Below are positions 12,483 to 21,928 of a DNA stretch of 64,000 nucleotides, one piece after another (the stretch's first letter is position 1; each line of letters opens with the position of its first letter). Made by a program: the position numbers and the translations under genes. Source of the DNA: an uncultured Pelagibacteraceae bacterium (GTDB lineage: Bacteria; Pseudomonadota; Alphaproteobacteria; Pelagibacterales; Pelagibacteraceae); contig CACFAI010000003.1 in NCBI GenBank assembly GCA_902564265.1, forward strand, positions 1 through 64,000, read 5' to 3'. A model generated the notes under the pieces. That model searched no databases and was not told the DNA's origin. It saw only the letters and a list, made by a program, of their open reading frames with translations.

Positions 12483-13928
12483 TTAGTTTCTCCAAAAAGA
12501 TGGTAAAAAAATTACTAAAATCGCAAATATCTCTAAACGCCCTAAAATCATTCCAGTAGACAAAATCCATTTCGCTGCATTTGGCAAATTTGCGTAATTA
12601 CTATTCGGCCCAATTTCGTTTCCAAGTCCGGGACCAACATTTGATATTGAAGACGCAGCCCCCGAAATTGCTGTAATAAAGTTTAACCCCGTTAGTGTTA
12701 AAAGAGCAGATATTACAAAGAAAATTATAATATAAAGATAAATAAACGATATAATTGAAGCGATTAATTTATCTTGAACTATATCATTATTATATTTCAT
12801 ATTTATAATTGCCCTTGGGTAAATAATTTTTAGTAATTGATTCTTTAAAAAGAAATAAAGCATATGCACTCTAAATACTTTAATACCACAAGTGGTTGAT
12901 CCCGCACATCCACCAATAAACATAAGTAATAAAAAAAATATTAAAGGGAAATTTCCCCACTGATCGAATTCTTTAGTAACGTAGCCAGTCCCAGTTAATA
13001 TTGAGACAACATTAAAGATAATCGATCTTAATTGAATTTCAAAAATACTTTTATTGACGATTGCTAAATAAACAAAAAGAATAAGAATTGAAAAAAATAT
13101 TAATTTAAAGAATAACTTTATTTGTTCATCTTTAAATATTATTTTTCTATTACCAGATAAAAATTTGATGTAAGAAATAAATGGGATACTACCTAAAATT
13201 ATAAAAATTATAGATACATACTCAATTTTTGCACTTTCAAAAAATCCTATTGACTGATTATAATTTGAGAAACCTCCTGTAGCTATAGTGGTCATTGAGT
13301 GAGTTAAGCTATCAAAAAAATTCATTCCACAAATTTTATAGAAAAATGCACAAAGCAAAGTTAACGAAAAATAGATAAGAACTAATCTTAGAGAAATTTG
13401 TTTTGTTTTGGGAAGTATTTTTTCTGAACTGTCTCCACTTGAAATTTTCAAAAGCTGCATACCACCAATATTCATTATAGGCATCAAAGTAATTGCCATT
13501 ACAATGATCCCAATTCCACCTAACCACTGGAGTATCGCTCTCCAGCTCAAAATTGCTTTAGGAGTGTCAGATAGATTATTGATAATTGTAGCTCCAGTAG
13601 TTGTAATTCCAGACATACTTTCAAAAAAAGCATCGGTAAGAGATAGATTTAAGTCTGAAAATATAAATGGAATAGATCCAAATATTGCCACTCCTATCCA
13701 CGACAATGCAGTGAGGAGAAATGCCTGTTGAGTGCTTATACTTCTGTTATGATCGATATTGGCTAAAAAAAACAGAGAACCAAAAGTAATTGTAATTATT
13801 GAAGATATTATAAAGGTAGAATTAAACTCATTGTAAATTAATTGTATTGTAATAGGAACTAACATTGAAAAACCTAATACAATCAACAATACGCCTAAAG
13901 TAAAAAAGACTGTTTTATAATTGGACAT
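12483..13928 (-). CDS. trkH: Trk-type potassium uptake protein
   Basis: 481 aa membrane protein; ESMSGITTTGATI, WLGGIGIIVMAI, TIATGGFSNYNQSIG, GGCAGSTTCGIKVFR. Confidence 0.92.
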   Translation of the reverse strand: MSNYKTVFFTLGVLLIVLGFSMLVPITIQLIYNEFNSTFIISSIITITFGSLFFLANIDHNRSISTQQAFLLTALSWIGVAIFGSIPFIFSDLNLSLTDAFFESMSGITTTGATIINNLSDTPKAILSWRAILQWLGGIGIIVMAITLMPIMNIGGMQLLKISSGDSSEKILPKTKQISLRLVLIYFSLTLLCAFFYKICGMNFFDSLTHSMTTIATGGFSNYNQSIGFFESAKIEYVSIIFIILGSIPFISYIKFLSGNRKIIFKDEQIKLFFKLIFFSILILFVYLAIVNKSIFEIQLRSIIFNVVSILTGTGYVTKEFDQWGNFPLIFFLLLMFIGGCAGSTTCGIKVFRVHMLYFFLKNQLLKIIYPRAIINMKYNNDIVQDKLIASIISFIYLYIIIFFVISALLTLTGLNFITAISGAASSISNVGPGLGNEIGPNSNYANLPNAAKWILSTGMILGRLEIFAILVIFLPSFWRN

Positions 13929-14015
13929 TTAATTTGAACATTATTTTATGGAAAATAAATTTCAACATTATATGAATTTAAATATAAGCTAATTATACAA
14001 TAAATTCGTTTTTTG

Positions 14016-15584
14016 ATGAAAGAAATTAACAAACAGGACATTGAAAAATCAAACTCATGGCCAATCGTTGAGGCAAAAAAAATTTTAAAAGAGAGAAAGT
14101 CTTTTATTGAAAAAAAAGGAAAGATAGTTCTTCAAACTGGCTATGGTCCATCAGGGTTACCTCATATAGGAACTTTTGGAGAGGTGGCACGTACATCAAT
14201 GGTGGTAAATGCATTAAATTTATTAACAGATTTGCCAAAAGAAATTATTACATTTTCAGATGATATGGATGGCCTCAGAAAAGTACCAGATAATGTGCCT
14301 AATAAGAAAATTTTAACTGACAATCTACATAAACCATTAACTGTTGTTCCAGATCCTTTTCAAAAGTTCAATAGTTTCGGTGAACATAATAATGAAATGT
14401 TAAAAAAGTTTTTAGATCAATTTAATTTCAAATATAATTTTTTAAGCTCAACAAAATTATATAAAAGTGGTTTTTTCAATGAGCCGCTTAAAAAGATCTT
14501 AGAAAATTATGATGGGGTAATGAATATAATAATTCCGACTCTTGGCAAAGAAAGACAAAAAACCTACAGTCCTTTTTTACCAATATGTCCGAAAACTGGA
14601 CAGGTTTTGGAAATTCCAGTTTTAGAAATAGATAAATCAAAATCTTGTATTACATTCGATAATAAAGGAGAGAAAATAAACGTTAGTATTCTTGATGGTA
14701 AATGTAAACTTCAGTGGAAAGTAGATTGGGCAATGCGTTGGTACGCTTTAGATGTTGATTTTGAGATGTATGGAAAAGACTTAATTGAAAGTGCAATCCT
14801 ATCAACAAAAATAATAAAACTTTTAGGTAAAAAAAATCCATCTGGTTTTGCTTATGAATTATTTTTAGATGAAAAAGGAGGAAAAATTTCAAAGTCTAAA
14901 GGTAATGGCGTTACAATTGAGGAATGGTTAAAATATGCATCTCCAGAAAGCCTATCTTTATTTATGTTTCAGAATCCGAAACGAGCAAAAAAACTTTATA
15001 AAGAAATTGTGCCAAAAGCAGTCGATGAATATTTAGATTGTATAGAAAAAAGTAAAAATCAGTCGAATAAAGAAATTTTATTGAATCCAGTTTGGCATGT
15101 TCATAATGGAAATATTCCTGATGAAAAAAAAATTATGAGCTATTCAATGCTATTAAATTTAGTTGAGACGAGTAATGCTAACTCCAAGGATGTTTTGTGG
15201 AAATTTGTTGAGAGATATACAAAAGACCTAAATAAAAAAGATTATCCAATATTTGATAAATTAATCGATTATTCAATAACATATTTTAACGATATTGCCA
15301 AAACTAACAAAAAATATAAAAAACCAAATGATGAAGAAAAAAAAGCATTACTAAACCTAATTAAGATGTTAGAGAATTCTTCAGATAACCTTGAACCTGA
15401 AGATATTCAAACAAATATTTACACTGTTGGAAAAGAAAATGGTTATAGAGAAAATTTAAGAGATTGGTTCAAATTAATATACGAAGTAGTATTTGGGGTT
15501 GAAAATGGACCGAGGTTAGGTTTTTTTATAAGCTTCTTTGGTGTAAAAAATACTATTAAATTAATAAAAGAAAAAATTAATTAA
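14016..15584 (+). CDS. lysK: lysyl-tRNA synthetase, class I
   Basis: TGYGPSGLPHIGTFGEVARTSMV (HIGH-type), KISKSKGNG (KMSKS-type). Confidence 0.95.
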   Translation: MKEINKQDIEKSNSWPIVEAKKILKERKSFIEKKGKIVLQTGYGPSGLPHIGTFGEVARTSMVVNALNLLTDLPKEIITFSDDMDGLRKVPDNVPNKKILTDNLHKPLTVVPDPFQKFNSFGEHNNEMLKKFLDQFNFKYNFLSSTKLYKSGFFNEPLKKILENYDGVMNIIIPTLGKERQKTYSPFLPICPKTGQVLEIPVLEIDKSKSCITFDNKGEKINVSILDGKCKLQWKVDWAMRWYALDVDFEMYGKDLIESAILSTKIIKLLGKKNPSGFAYELFLDEKGGKISKSKGNGVTIEEWLKYASPESLSLFMFQNPKRAKKLYKEIVPKAVDEYLDCIEKSKNQSNKEILLNPVWHVHNGNIPDEKKIMSYSMLLNLVETSNANSKDVLWKFVERYTKDLNKKDYPIFDKLIDYSITYFNDIAKTNKKYKKPNDEEKKALLNLIKMLENSSDNLEPEDIQTNIYTVGKENGYRENLRDWFKLIYEVVFGVENGPRLGFFISFFGVKNTIKLIKEKIN

Positions 15585-16621
15585 TGTTTTCTAAAATAAG
15601 ACCTTTTATTTTCAAGCTAGATCCTGAATTAGCGCATGATCTTGCAATTAAAGCACTTAAAACAAATTTAATTGTTAAAGATTATAAAAAGAACGAATTA
15701 ATTCTAAAAACTCAATTATTTGGAAAAGAAATTCCGAATCCAATTGGTATAGCTGCTGGATTCGATAAAAATGCAGAAGTTTACAATCCTTTATTTAAAC
15801 TTGGTTTTGGCTTTGTAGAGGTTGGCACTGTCACTCCTTTAAGTCAGTACGGTAATCCAAAACCCCGAGTTTTTAGACTAGAAGAAGATTGTGCTCTAAT
15901 AAATCGACTAGGCTTTAATAATGATGGTGCTGATGATGCAAGATCAAGAATAATTAAAAAAAAACCTATGGGATTGTTGGGAGTCAATATAGGACCTAAT
16001 CGGAACTCAGAAAATAAAATTGAGGATTATTTAAATTGTTTAAGGAAATTTCATGATATTGCTGATTATATTACAATAAATATTTCATCACCAAATACGG
16101 AAAATTTAAGAGATTTTCATAATAATGAAGAATTAAAAAATTTGTTAGAAAGCATTCATAACGAAAGAGAAAAATTGAAAAGTAATATTCCGATAGCCAT
16201 TAAAATATCACCCGATATTAATCAGAAAAAAGTCGAGGAAATCTGCAGAACAATTTTGAATTACGATATTAAAGCCGTAATTATCTCTAACACTACAGAT
16301 GGTAATCGCGAAAGTTTGAAAAATCATAAGAAATTTCAAAAAGGAGGTCTTTCAGGAAAACCTTTGAATAAAATATCTAATAAATTGATAAACAATTTTT
16401 ATAAAATATTAGATAATAAGATAGATATAATTGGTGTAGGAGGAGTGGACTCTGGTGAGACAGCTTATCAAAAGTTTATGCATGGTGCAAAGTTTGTGCA
16501 GCTTTATACAGGTATGGTTTTTCATGGTCCAAAAATTGTTAGTAAGATTTCAGAAGAGTTAAATAATATTCTTGAAATTAATAATGTAAAAAAATTAAGT
16601 GATATTATTGGAAAAATCTAA
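15584..16621 (+). CDS. pyrD: dihydroorotate dehydrogenase (quinone)
   Basis: PNPIGIAAGFDKNAE, INISSPNTENLR, GLSGKPL, IIGVGGVDSG. Confidence 0.97.
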   Translation: MFSKIRPFIFKLDPELAHDLAIKALKTNLIVKDYKKNELILKTQLFGKEIPNPIGIAAGFDKNAEVYNPLFKLGFGFVEVGTVTPLSQYGNPKPRVFRLEEDCALINRLGFNNDGADDARSRIIKKKPMGLLGVNIGPNRNSENKIEDYLNCLRKFHDIADYITINISSPNTENLRDFHNNEELKNLLESIHNEREKLKSNIPIAIKISPDINQKKVEEICRTILNYDIKAVIISNTTDGNRESLKNHKKFQKGGLSGKPLNKISNKLINNFYKILDNKIDIIGVGGVDSGETAYQKFMHGAKFVQLYTGMVFHGPKIVSKISEELNNILEINNVKKLSDIIGKI

Positions 16622-16671
16622 AATATCGACTTGACTGACAACTAAACTACATTTATACCACGATAACCATC

Positions 16672-16953
16672 ATGACAAAAAAATGTGAACTTACTGGCAA
16701 AAGACCTTTAAAGGGTCACAAAGTTAGCCATGCAAATAATAAAGTTAAGAGAAGATTTTTACCTGGTATTAAAAAAGTAAATTTTAAGAGCGATATTTTG
16801 AACAAAAGCTTAAGATTAAATGTCTCAAATTCTGCAATGCGATCAATTGATAAAAAAGGTAGTTTTGATCAATTTATGAAAGAGGTTAAATCAAAATACC
16901 TATCAGATAGACTTAAAAAAGTTAAAAAAAGTATTCTGCAAAAATCTGCTTAA
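16672..16953 (+). CDS. rpmB: 50S ribosomal protein L28
   Basis: MTKKCELTGKRPLKGHKVSHANNKVKRRFLPG. Confidence 0.97.
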   Translation: MTKKCELTGKRPLKGHKVSHANNKVKRRFLPGIKKVNFKSDILNKSLRLNVSNSAMRSIDKKGSFDQFMKEVKSKYLSDRLKKVKKSILQKSA

Positions 16954-17507
16954 TGAATAAGGTTTTTCTAACCCTGTCTTTTTTTATGGGTTTGGTAGTT
17001 TTAGCATCAAACTACCTAGTTCAATTTCCAATAAAATATTACGGTTTAGATCAATTGTTAACATATGGTGCTTTTAGTTATCCTATAGCCTTTTTAATTA
17101 CAGATTTAGTAAATAGATCATACGGTAAAATTGCAGCGAGAAAAATTGTATATTTTGGATTTGTAATTGGAATTAGTTTTACTTTATTTTTCTCAACTAA
17201 TTTTGATGATTTAATATCAGTTAGAATTGCAATTGGATCAGGATCAGCTTTTTTAGTTGCTCAACTTTTGGATGTTCAAGTGTTTGACAAGTTAAGAAAA
17301 AAAAGATGGTTCATTGCTCCATTAACCTCATCTCTTATCGGATCCACAGTTGATACCTTCTTATTCTTTTCAATTTCTTTTTATGCAACCGGTGTTCCTT
17401 GGGTTACCTTATCTTTAGGTGATCTAGCAGTAAAAATATTTGTTGCACTAGTGATGTTAATACCTTTTAGATTATTATTAGGCACTCTAAAGCCAGTTCA
17501 AAGTTAA
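16953..17507 (+). CDS. queuosine precursor transporter, YhhQ/VUT-1 family
   Basis: 184 aa, about 6 TM; ASNYLVQFPIKYYGLDQLLTYGAFSYPIAFLITDLVNRSYG. Confidence 0.85.
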   Translation: MNKVFLTLSFFMGLVVLASNYLVQFPIKYYGLDQLLTYGAFSYPIAFLITDLVNRSYGKIAARKIVYFGFVIGISFTLFFSTNFDDLISVRIAIGSGSAFLVAQLLDVQVFDKLRKKRWFIAPLTSSLIGSTVDTFLFFSISFYATGVPWVTLSLGDLAVKIFVALVMLIPFRLLLGTLKPVQS

Positions 17508-18379
17508 TACAAAAATTTATAAGATAAAATTTTATAGACCAATTTAGCCGCAAGAAAATTATATGAATTAAAACCCTTAATAGGCGAAAGTTCATTTAAA
17601 TCTGCACCAACAATATTTGAATTTTTCGCAGCGATCTTAAGAATATTCAATGTTTCATCCCAAAACAAACCACCAGGCTCAGGTGTACCAGTTGCCGGCA
17701 TAATGCCCGAGTCTAATCCATCAACATCAAAAGTAATGTAAACATTTTTATTTTTTATTAATCTTTTAAATTTATTTAAATCCCATTTACTTTTATCTTT
17801 AGCCCAAAATATTTTTATTCTTTTTGAATTTCTTTTTAAAAATGGAATTTCTTCTTTAGATATATTTCTTATACCAAAAGAAATAACAGAAACGTTTGGA
17901 TAATCTAAACATCTTCGAATTGCAGATGCATGTGAAAATTTTTCACCATTATAACTATCTCGTAAATCTGCATGAGCATCAAAATGCAAAAGACAAATAT
18001 TTTTGAACTTTTTAGTAAAAGGAGAAATACATCCAGACGTTATTGAATGCTCTCCTCCCAAAGTCATAGGGAATAATTTTTTTTCCAAGATGTCCTGATT
18101 AATTTTTGACATTACGCTGAGAGCTTTTTTAACATTTTTTTTTATTTTAAAAGGTTTTAAAGTTTTAATTCCAATTTTCTTGAAAGGTTCACAATTTAAT
18201 TCTTCATCATAAAGCTCAACTTGATGGGAGGCTTTAATAATTTCTTTTGGTCCATTTCTGGTACCCCCTCCATAGCTCACAGTTTTTTCTAGACCAAATG
18301 GAATTATAATTACTTTTTCCTTAAAATTAAATTTATTATCGATACCTAGAAAACCATTTTTGTTTGAAAGATATTTCAC
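17504..18379 (-). CDS. speB: agmatinase / ureohydrolase family
   Basis: LGGEHSITSG, LHFDAHADLRD, FDVDGLDSGIMPATGTPEPGG metal-binding motifs. Confidence 0.9.
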   Translation of the reverse strand: MKYLSNKNGFLGIDNKFNFKEKVIIIPFGLEKTVSYGGGTRNGPKEIIKASHQVELYDEELNCEPFKKIGIKTLKPFKIKKNVKKALSVMSKINQDILEKKLFPMTLGGEHSITSGCISPFTKKFKNICLLHFDAHADLRDSYNGEKFSHASAIRRCLDYPNVSVISFGIRNISKEEIPFLKRNSKRIKIFWAKDKSKWDLNKFKRLIKNKNVYITFDVDGLDSGIMPATGTPEPGGLFWDETLNILKIAAKNSNIVGADLNELSPIKGFNSYNFLAAKLVYKILSYKFLY

Positions 18380-18396
18380 TTCGGGATCCTATTCTA

Positions 18397-19440
18397 TCAA
18401 GAAAATATTTTTGAAAAATTTTTTCTTTCTCTCTTTTTCCATTCACCTTTATGATAAGCATCACTAGCAATCAAAGGTAGTACACTAGTTGCTTCAGCAA
18501 AAACCATCTGTTCTTTTGTTATATCTACTTTTCCCCAAGAACTAGCCTCTTTAAGAGTAGAACTACTACATGCCCCGTCTCTTGAGTCCGCAACAGTTAT
18601 TTGAATTGCGTATTTATGCATATCTACTTCTTTACCTAATAATTCAGCACAAATAACTGTGTCTTGAATAAAATTTTTTGGAACACCGCCGCCTATCATA
18701 AATAGACCAGAATTTTTTGATTTAATTTTAATTTCTGTTAATTCTCTAAATTCTCTAATTGAGTCTATAGTTATGTGTTTATTTGGATTTTTCTCTTGAT
18801 GCATAACTAATCCAAATCCAGCGCTAGAGTCAGTAAAAGCAGGGCAAAAAATAGGAACGTTATTATCAAATGCTGTTTCTATTAATGAACCTTTTTTTTT
18901 TGAATTATCTTTTAAATATCTTCCCATCTCATATATAAATTCTCTAGAGGTGTATGTCTTTGGAGGTAATTTATCAGCTATTTCACATATAATTTTATCG
19001 CACATTTGTAATTCATCTTCATCAATGTAAGTGTCATAAATCCTATCAATATAATTTTTTCTAAGTTCACTATCATCTTGAAATTGTGAACCTTGATAAT
19101 GTTTAAAACCCAAACCCTCAAAAAAATCCATATCAACAATTGAGGCGCCAGTAGCAACGATAGCATCTACCATATTAAATTTAACCATATCTTTATAAAT
19201 ATTCATACATCCTGCTGCAGAAGTTGACCCTGCAAGTGTCAAAAAAATTGTACAATTTTTATCTTTTAACATTTCGTTAAAAATACTTGCAGCGTTTCCT
19301 GTTTCTCTGGAGACAAAAGACATTTTTTGCATCGACGATATGATATCTCGAGAGTCAAAAGAAGTTATGTCAATGTGCTCTACAGGTTTATTAAGAAAAT
19401 TTTTTTTTGTATTATGGCCTAAATTTTTCTTTTCTGACAT
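18397..19440 (-). CDS. deoxyhypusine synthase-like protein (probable homospermidine synthase-type activity)
   Basis: 347 aa; FLTLAGSTSAAGCMNIYKDMV, SSAGFGLVM, GGGVPKNFIQDTV, ASSWGKVD retaining the SWGK lysine. Confidence 0.88.
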   Translation of the reverse strand: MSEKKNLGHNTKKNFLNKPVEHIDITSFDSRDIISSMQKMSFVSRETGNAASIFNEMLKDKNCTIFLTLAGSTSAAGCMNIYKDMVKFNMVDAIVATGASIVDMDFFEGLGFKHYQGSQFQDDSELRKNYIDRIYDTYIDEDELQMCDKIICEIADKLPPKTYTSREFIYEMGRYLKDNSKKKGSLIETAFDNNVPIFCPAFTDSSAGFGLVMHQEKNPNKHITIDSIREFRELTEIKIKSKNSGLFMIGGGVPKNFIQDTVICAELLGKEVDMHKYAIQITVADSRDGACSSSTLKEASSWGKVDITKEQMVFAEATSVLPLIASDAYHKGEWKKRERKNFSKIFS

Positions 19441-20619
19441 TTATGCGACTAGAGATCCTTTGTTCTTATCTCTGTCGTACATAGTCATTATTGGTTCATC
19501 CTCAACTTCATAAATTTCGTTAGAATAAAAGCCATTAAATTGAGTTCTAAAAGTTAATCCATACGCTCCTAATTGACCAAGTTCTATGTAATCATTTTCT
19601 TTAATATTATTAGGTAAAATAAAAGGTCCTTTCATATAATCAAGGCTATCACAAGTTGGTCCATAAAAATCAAAAGCTGTCATTTTTTTTGAAATCATTC
19701 TTCCATTTGTAATTATTTTTGAGGGATAAACTATATTTGGAACTCCACCATCAAATAAAGTTCCATAAGTTCCATCATTTATGTAAAGCTTTTGTTTTTT
19801 TCTTAAATTCACTTTTACTATCGTTGAACCTGACTCTGCGACCAACGCTCTTCCTGGTTCACAAATTATTTCGGGCATTTTATTTAACTTCAATTTTTCA
19901 AGAGCTATTTTAATCTCATTAAAATAACTATCAAGTGAAGGTGGAATCAGATCTGGGTAGATAGTTGGAAAGCCTCCTCCAATATTTATTATATCTGGAA
20001 CAATTTTTGTTTTTTTAATTATATTTCCAATTTCAGAAATACCCTTAGCATAAGAAATAGGATGCATACATTGCGAACCAACATGAAAACTTAAACCAAT
20101 TTTTTTTGCATATTGTTTAGTTAATCTTAATAACCCGATTGCTTCAGAACTTAATGCACCAAATTTTTTTGATAAATCAATCTCGGCATGTTCATTGGAA
20201 ACAGCCACTCTTACATATAACTCAAGATCCTTAGCTTGTTCTGTACATTCAATAATTTTGATTAATTCCTCTTTTGTATCTAATGAAAAACTTTTAACAT
20301 TATATTTAAAATACGCATCTCTTATACTTTCTCTACTTTTTACAGTATGCATATAAGAACATTCTAAATCTTTGTTGATTTTTTTAATCATCTCTATCTC
20401 TTTTATTGAAGCAACATCAAAATTCTTTATTCCTGATTCTATAAGAGTTTTGACTACAAAAGGATGTGGATTAGTTTTAACCGCATATAGGATTTTGCCT
20501 GGGAAATTTTGTAAAAAAACTTTGGTAGCTTTTTTTATAGAGTTCTTTCTGACGCAGTAAACTGGATCAGAAGGCTTGATTACATTAATTAATTCATCAA
20601 CCGTTTTAAATTTTTTCAT
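19441..20619 (-). CDS. ornithine/lysine/arginine-type decarboxylase, PLP fold III
   Basis: LYAVKTNPHPFVV (PLP Lys), FHVGSQCMHP, NIGGGFPTIYP, GPTCDSLDYM. Confidence 0.9.
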   Translation of the reverse strand: MKKFKTVDELINVIKPSDPVYCVRKNSIKKATKVFLQNFPGKILYAVKTNPHPFVVKTLIESGIKNFDVASIKEIEMIKKINKDLECSYMHTVKSRESIRDAYFKYNVKSFSLDTKEELIKIIECTEQAKDLELYVRVAVSNEHAEIDLSKKFGALSSEAIGLLRLTKQYAKKIGLSFHVGSQCMHPISYAKGISEIGNIIKKTKIVPDIINIGGGFPTIYPDLIPPSLDSYFNEIKIALEKLKLNKMPEIICEPGRALVAESGSTIVKVNLRKKQKLYINDGTYGTLFDGGVPNIVYPSKIITNGRMISKKMTAFDFYGPTCDSLDYMKGPFILPNNIKENDYIELGQLGAYGLTFRTQFNGFYSNEIYEVEDEPIMTMYDRDKNKGSLVA

Positions 20620-20658
20620 TTTTTTAGCTCCGTAAAAAAAAATTTAACAAAAAAAATC

Positions 20659-20675
20659 TGCATAACAGCTATGCA
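20659..20675 (-). terminator. candidate intrinsic terminator/attenuator hairpin in the decarboxylase 5' leader
   Basis: Reverse strand TGCATA-GCTGT-TATGCA perfect inverted repeat followed by GATTTTTTTTGTTAAATTTTTTTTT, about 40 nt before the ATG at 20619. Confidence 0.45.
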
Positions 20676-20728
20676 AATTTCATTAAATTGAGCATTTAAG
20701 GGATTCTTCACCTAGTGTAAAGAAAATA

Positions 20729-20744
20729 ATTGATAAAAATCAAT
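20729..20744. promoter_or_regulatory. FNR/CRP-family-like palindrome ATTGATAAAAATCAAT
   Basis: Matches TTGAT-N4-ATCAA exactly; lies between divergent decarboxylase (-) and regA (+). Confidence 0.4.
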
Positions 20745-20792
20745 GTTTCCCAAGCTCTTGAAATTTTAAAATTAAACTCCATATAGATCACT

Positions 20793-21353
20793 ATGAACGT
20801 CCAAAACGTAAAAAATATAAGCGAATTTGAAGATAAATCTCTTCTAATTGTGGATGATGATAATCCTTTCAGAGAGCGCTTAGCCAGAGCTATGGAAAAG
20901 AAGGGATTTAAGGTTTCACAAGCTGAAGGTGTAAAAAAAGGAATTGACGCTGTTAAAACAAATAAACCTGCATTTGCTGTAGTGGACTTAAGGCTTGGTG
21001 ATGGTAACGGATTGGAAGTTGTAAAAGAAATTCAAAATTCTAATGCAGATAGTAGAATTGTGATGTTAACAGGCTATGGTAATATTCCAACAGCTGTAGC
21101 AGCAATCAAACAAGGTGCAATTGACTATCTTGCTAAACCAGCCGATGCTGACGACGTTGAAAAAGCACTTTTAGCAGATCCAAATAGAAAAGCTGATCCA
21201 CCAGATAACCCTATGTCTGCAGATAGAGTTAAGTGGGAACATATCCACAGAGTATTTGAATTATGTAATAGAAATGTTTCTGAAACAGCTAGAAGATTAA
21301 AAATGCATCGTAGAACTCTTCAAAGAATTCTTTCTAAAAGATCTCCTAGATAA
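20793..21353 (+). CDS. regA: RegA/ActR/PrrA-type redox response regulator
   Basis: DDDNPFRERLARAMEKKGF receiver; C-terminal NVSETARRLKMHRRTLQRILSKRSPR Fis-like HTH. Confidence 0.95.
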   Translation: MNVQNVKNISEFEDKSLLIVDDDNPFRERLARAMEKKGFKVSQAEGVKKGIDAVKTNKPAFAVVDLRLGDGNGLEVVKEIQNSNADSRIVMLTGYGNIPTAVAAIKQGAIDYLAKPADADDVEKALLADPNRKADPPDNPMSADRVKWEHIHRVFELCNRNVSETARRLKMHRRTLQRILSKRSPR

Positions 21354-21915
21354 ATTTTTTAATTTTTAATATTTGACTAGATAAAACTGTTAAAATTAAA
21401 ATTTTATATATTTCTATAATTAAAAAAGGTTGCGCTCCTGCAAGAAATACTTGTTTAAAGCTTTTTTCAAATCCCATGTAATTCCATAAACCGAACAAAC
21501 CTAAAATATATGATACGCTAACTGCAAAAATTAAGTAAACAAATATAATTATTGGATCATTTTTTGTTTTAATCTTACCTGCAAAATAAGCAGTAAAAAT
21601 AAATCCTATTAGATAGCCTCCAGTTGGACCCATTAAATATCCAACACCACTTCCTTTTGCAAAAAATGGAAGTCCGATGGATCCTTCAAACAAATATAGA
21701 ATTACGGTGATTGCTGCTAATTTATATCTTAAAGCAATTCCAAGAAATAAAACAACGAAAGTTTGCATTGTAGCTGGAACCAAAGTAAATGGGGTTTGAA
21801 TTTTAGCAGAAATTGCAAGCAATATTGAACCAAATATTACAGCTAATATTGACTTTATTGTTTTTGAATTAAAAGAAATATTTTTACTAAGTTCCATAGG
21901 TAATAATACTATCAA
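21346..21915 (-). CDS. bioY: biotin transporter BioY
   Basis: QTPFTLVPATMQTFVVLFLG, GYLMGPTGGYLIGF, 5-6 TM. Confidence 0.9.
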   Translation of the reverse strand: MIVLLPMELSKNISFNSKTIKSILAVIFGSILLAISAKIQTPFTLVPATMQTFVVLFLGIALRYKLAAITVILYLFEGSIGLPFFAKGSGVGYLMGPTGGYLIGFIFTAYFAGKIKTKNDPIIIFVYLIFAVSVSYILGLFGLWNYMGFEKSFKQVFLAGAQPFLIIEIYKILILTVLSSQILKIKKFI

Positions 21916-21928
21916 AATTATTAATAAT

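Noticed and set aside
13408-13731. 107-aa plus-strand ORF inside trkH
   Set aside because: Antisense shadow ORF
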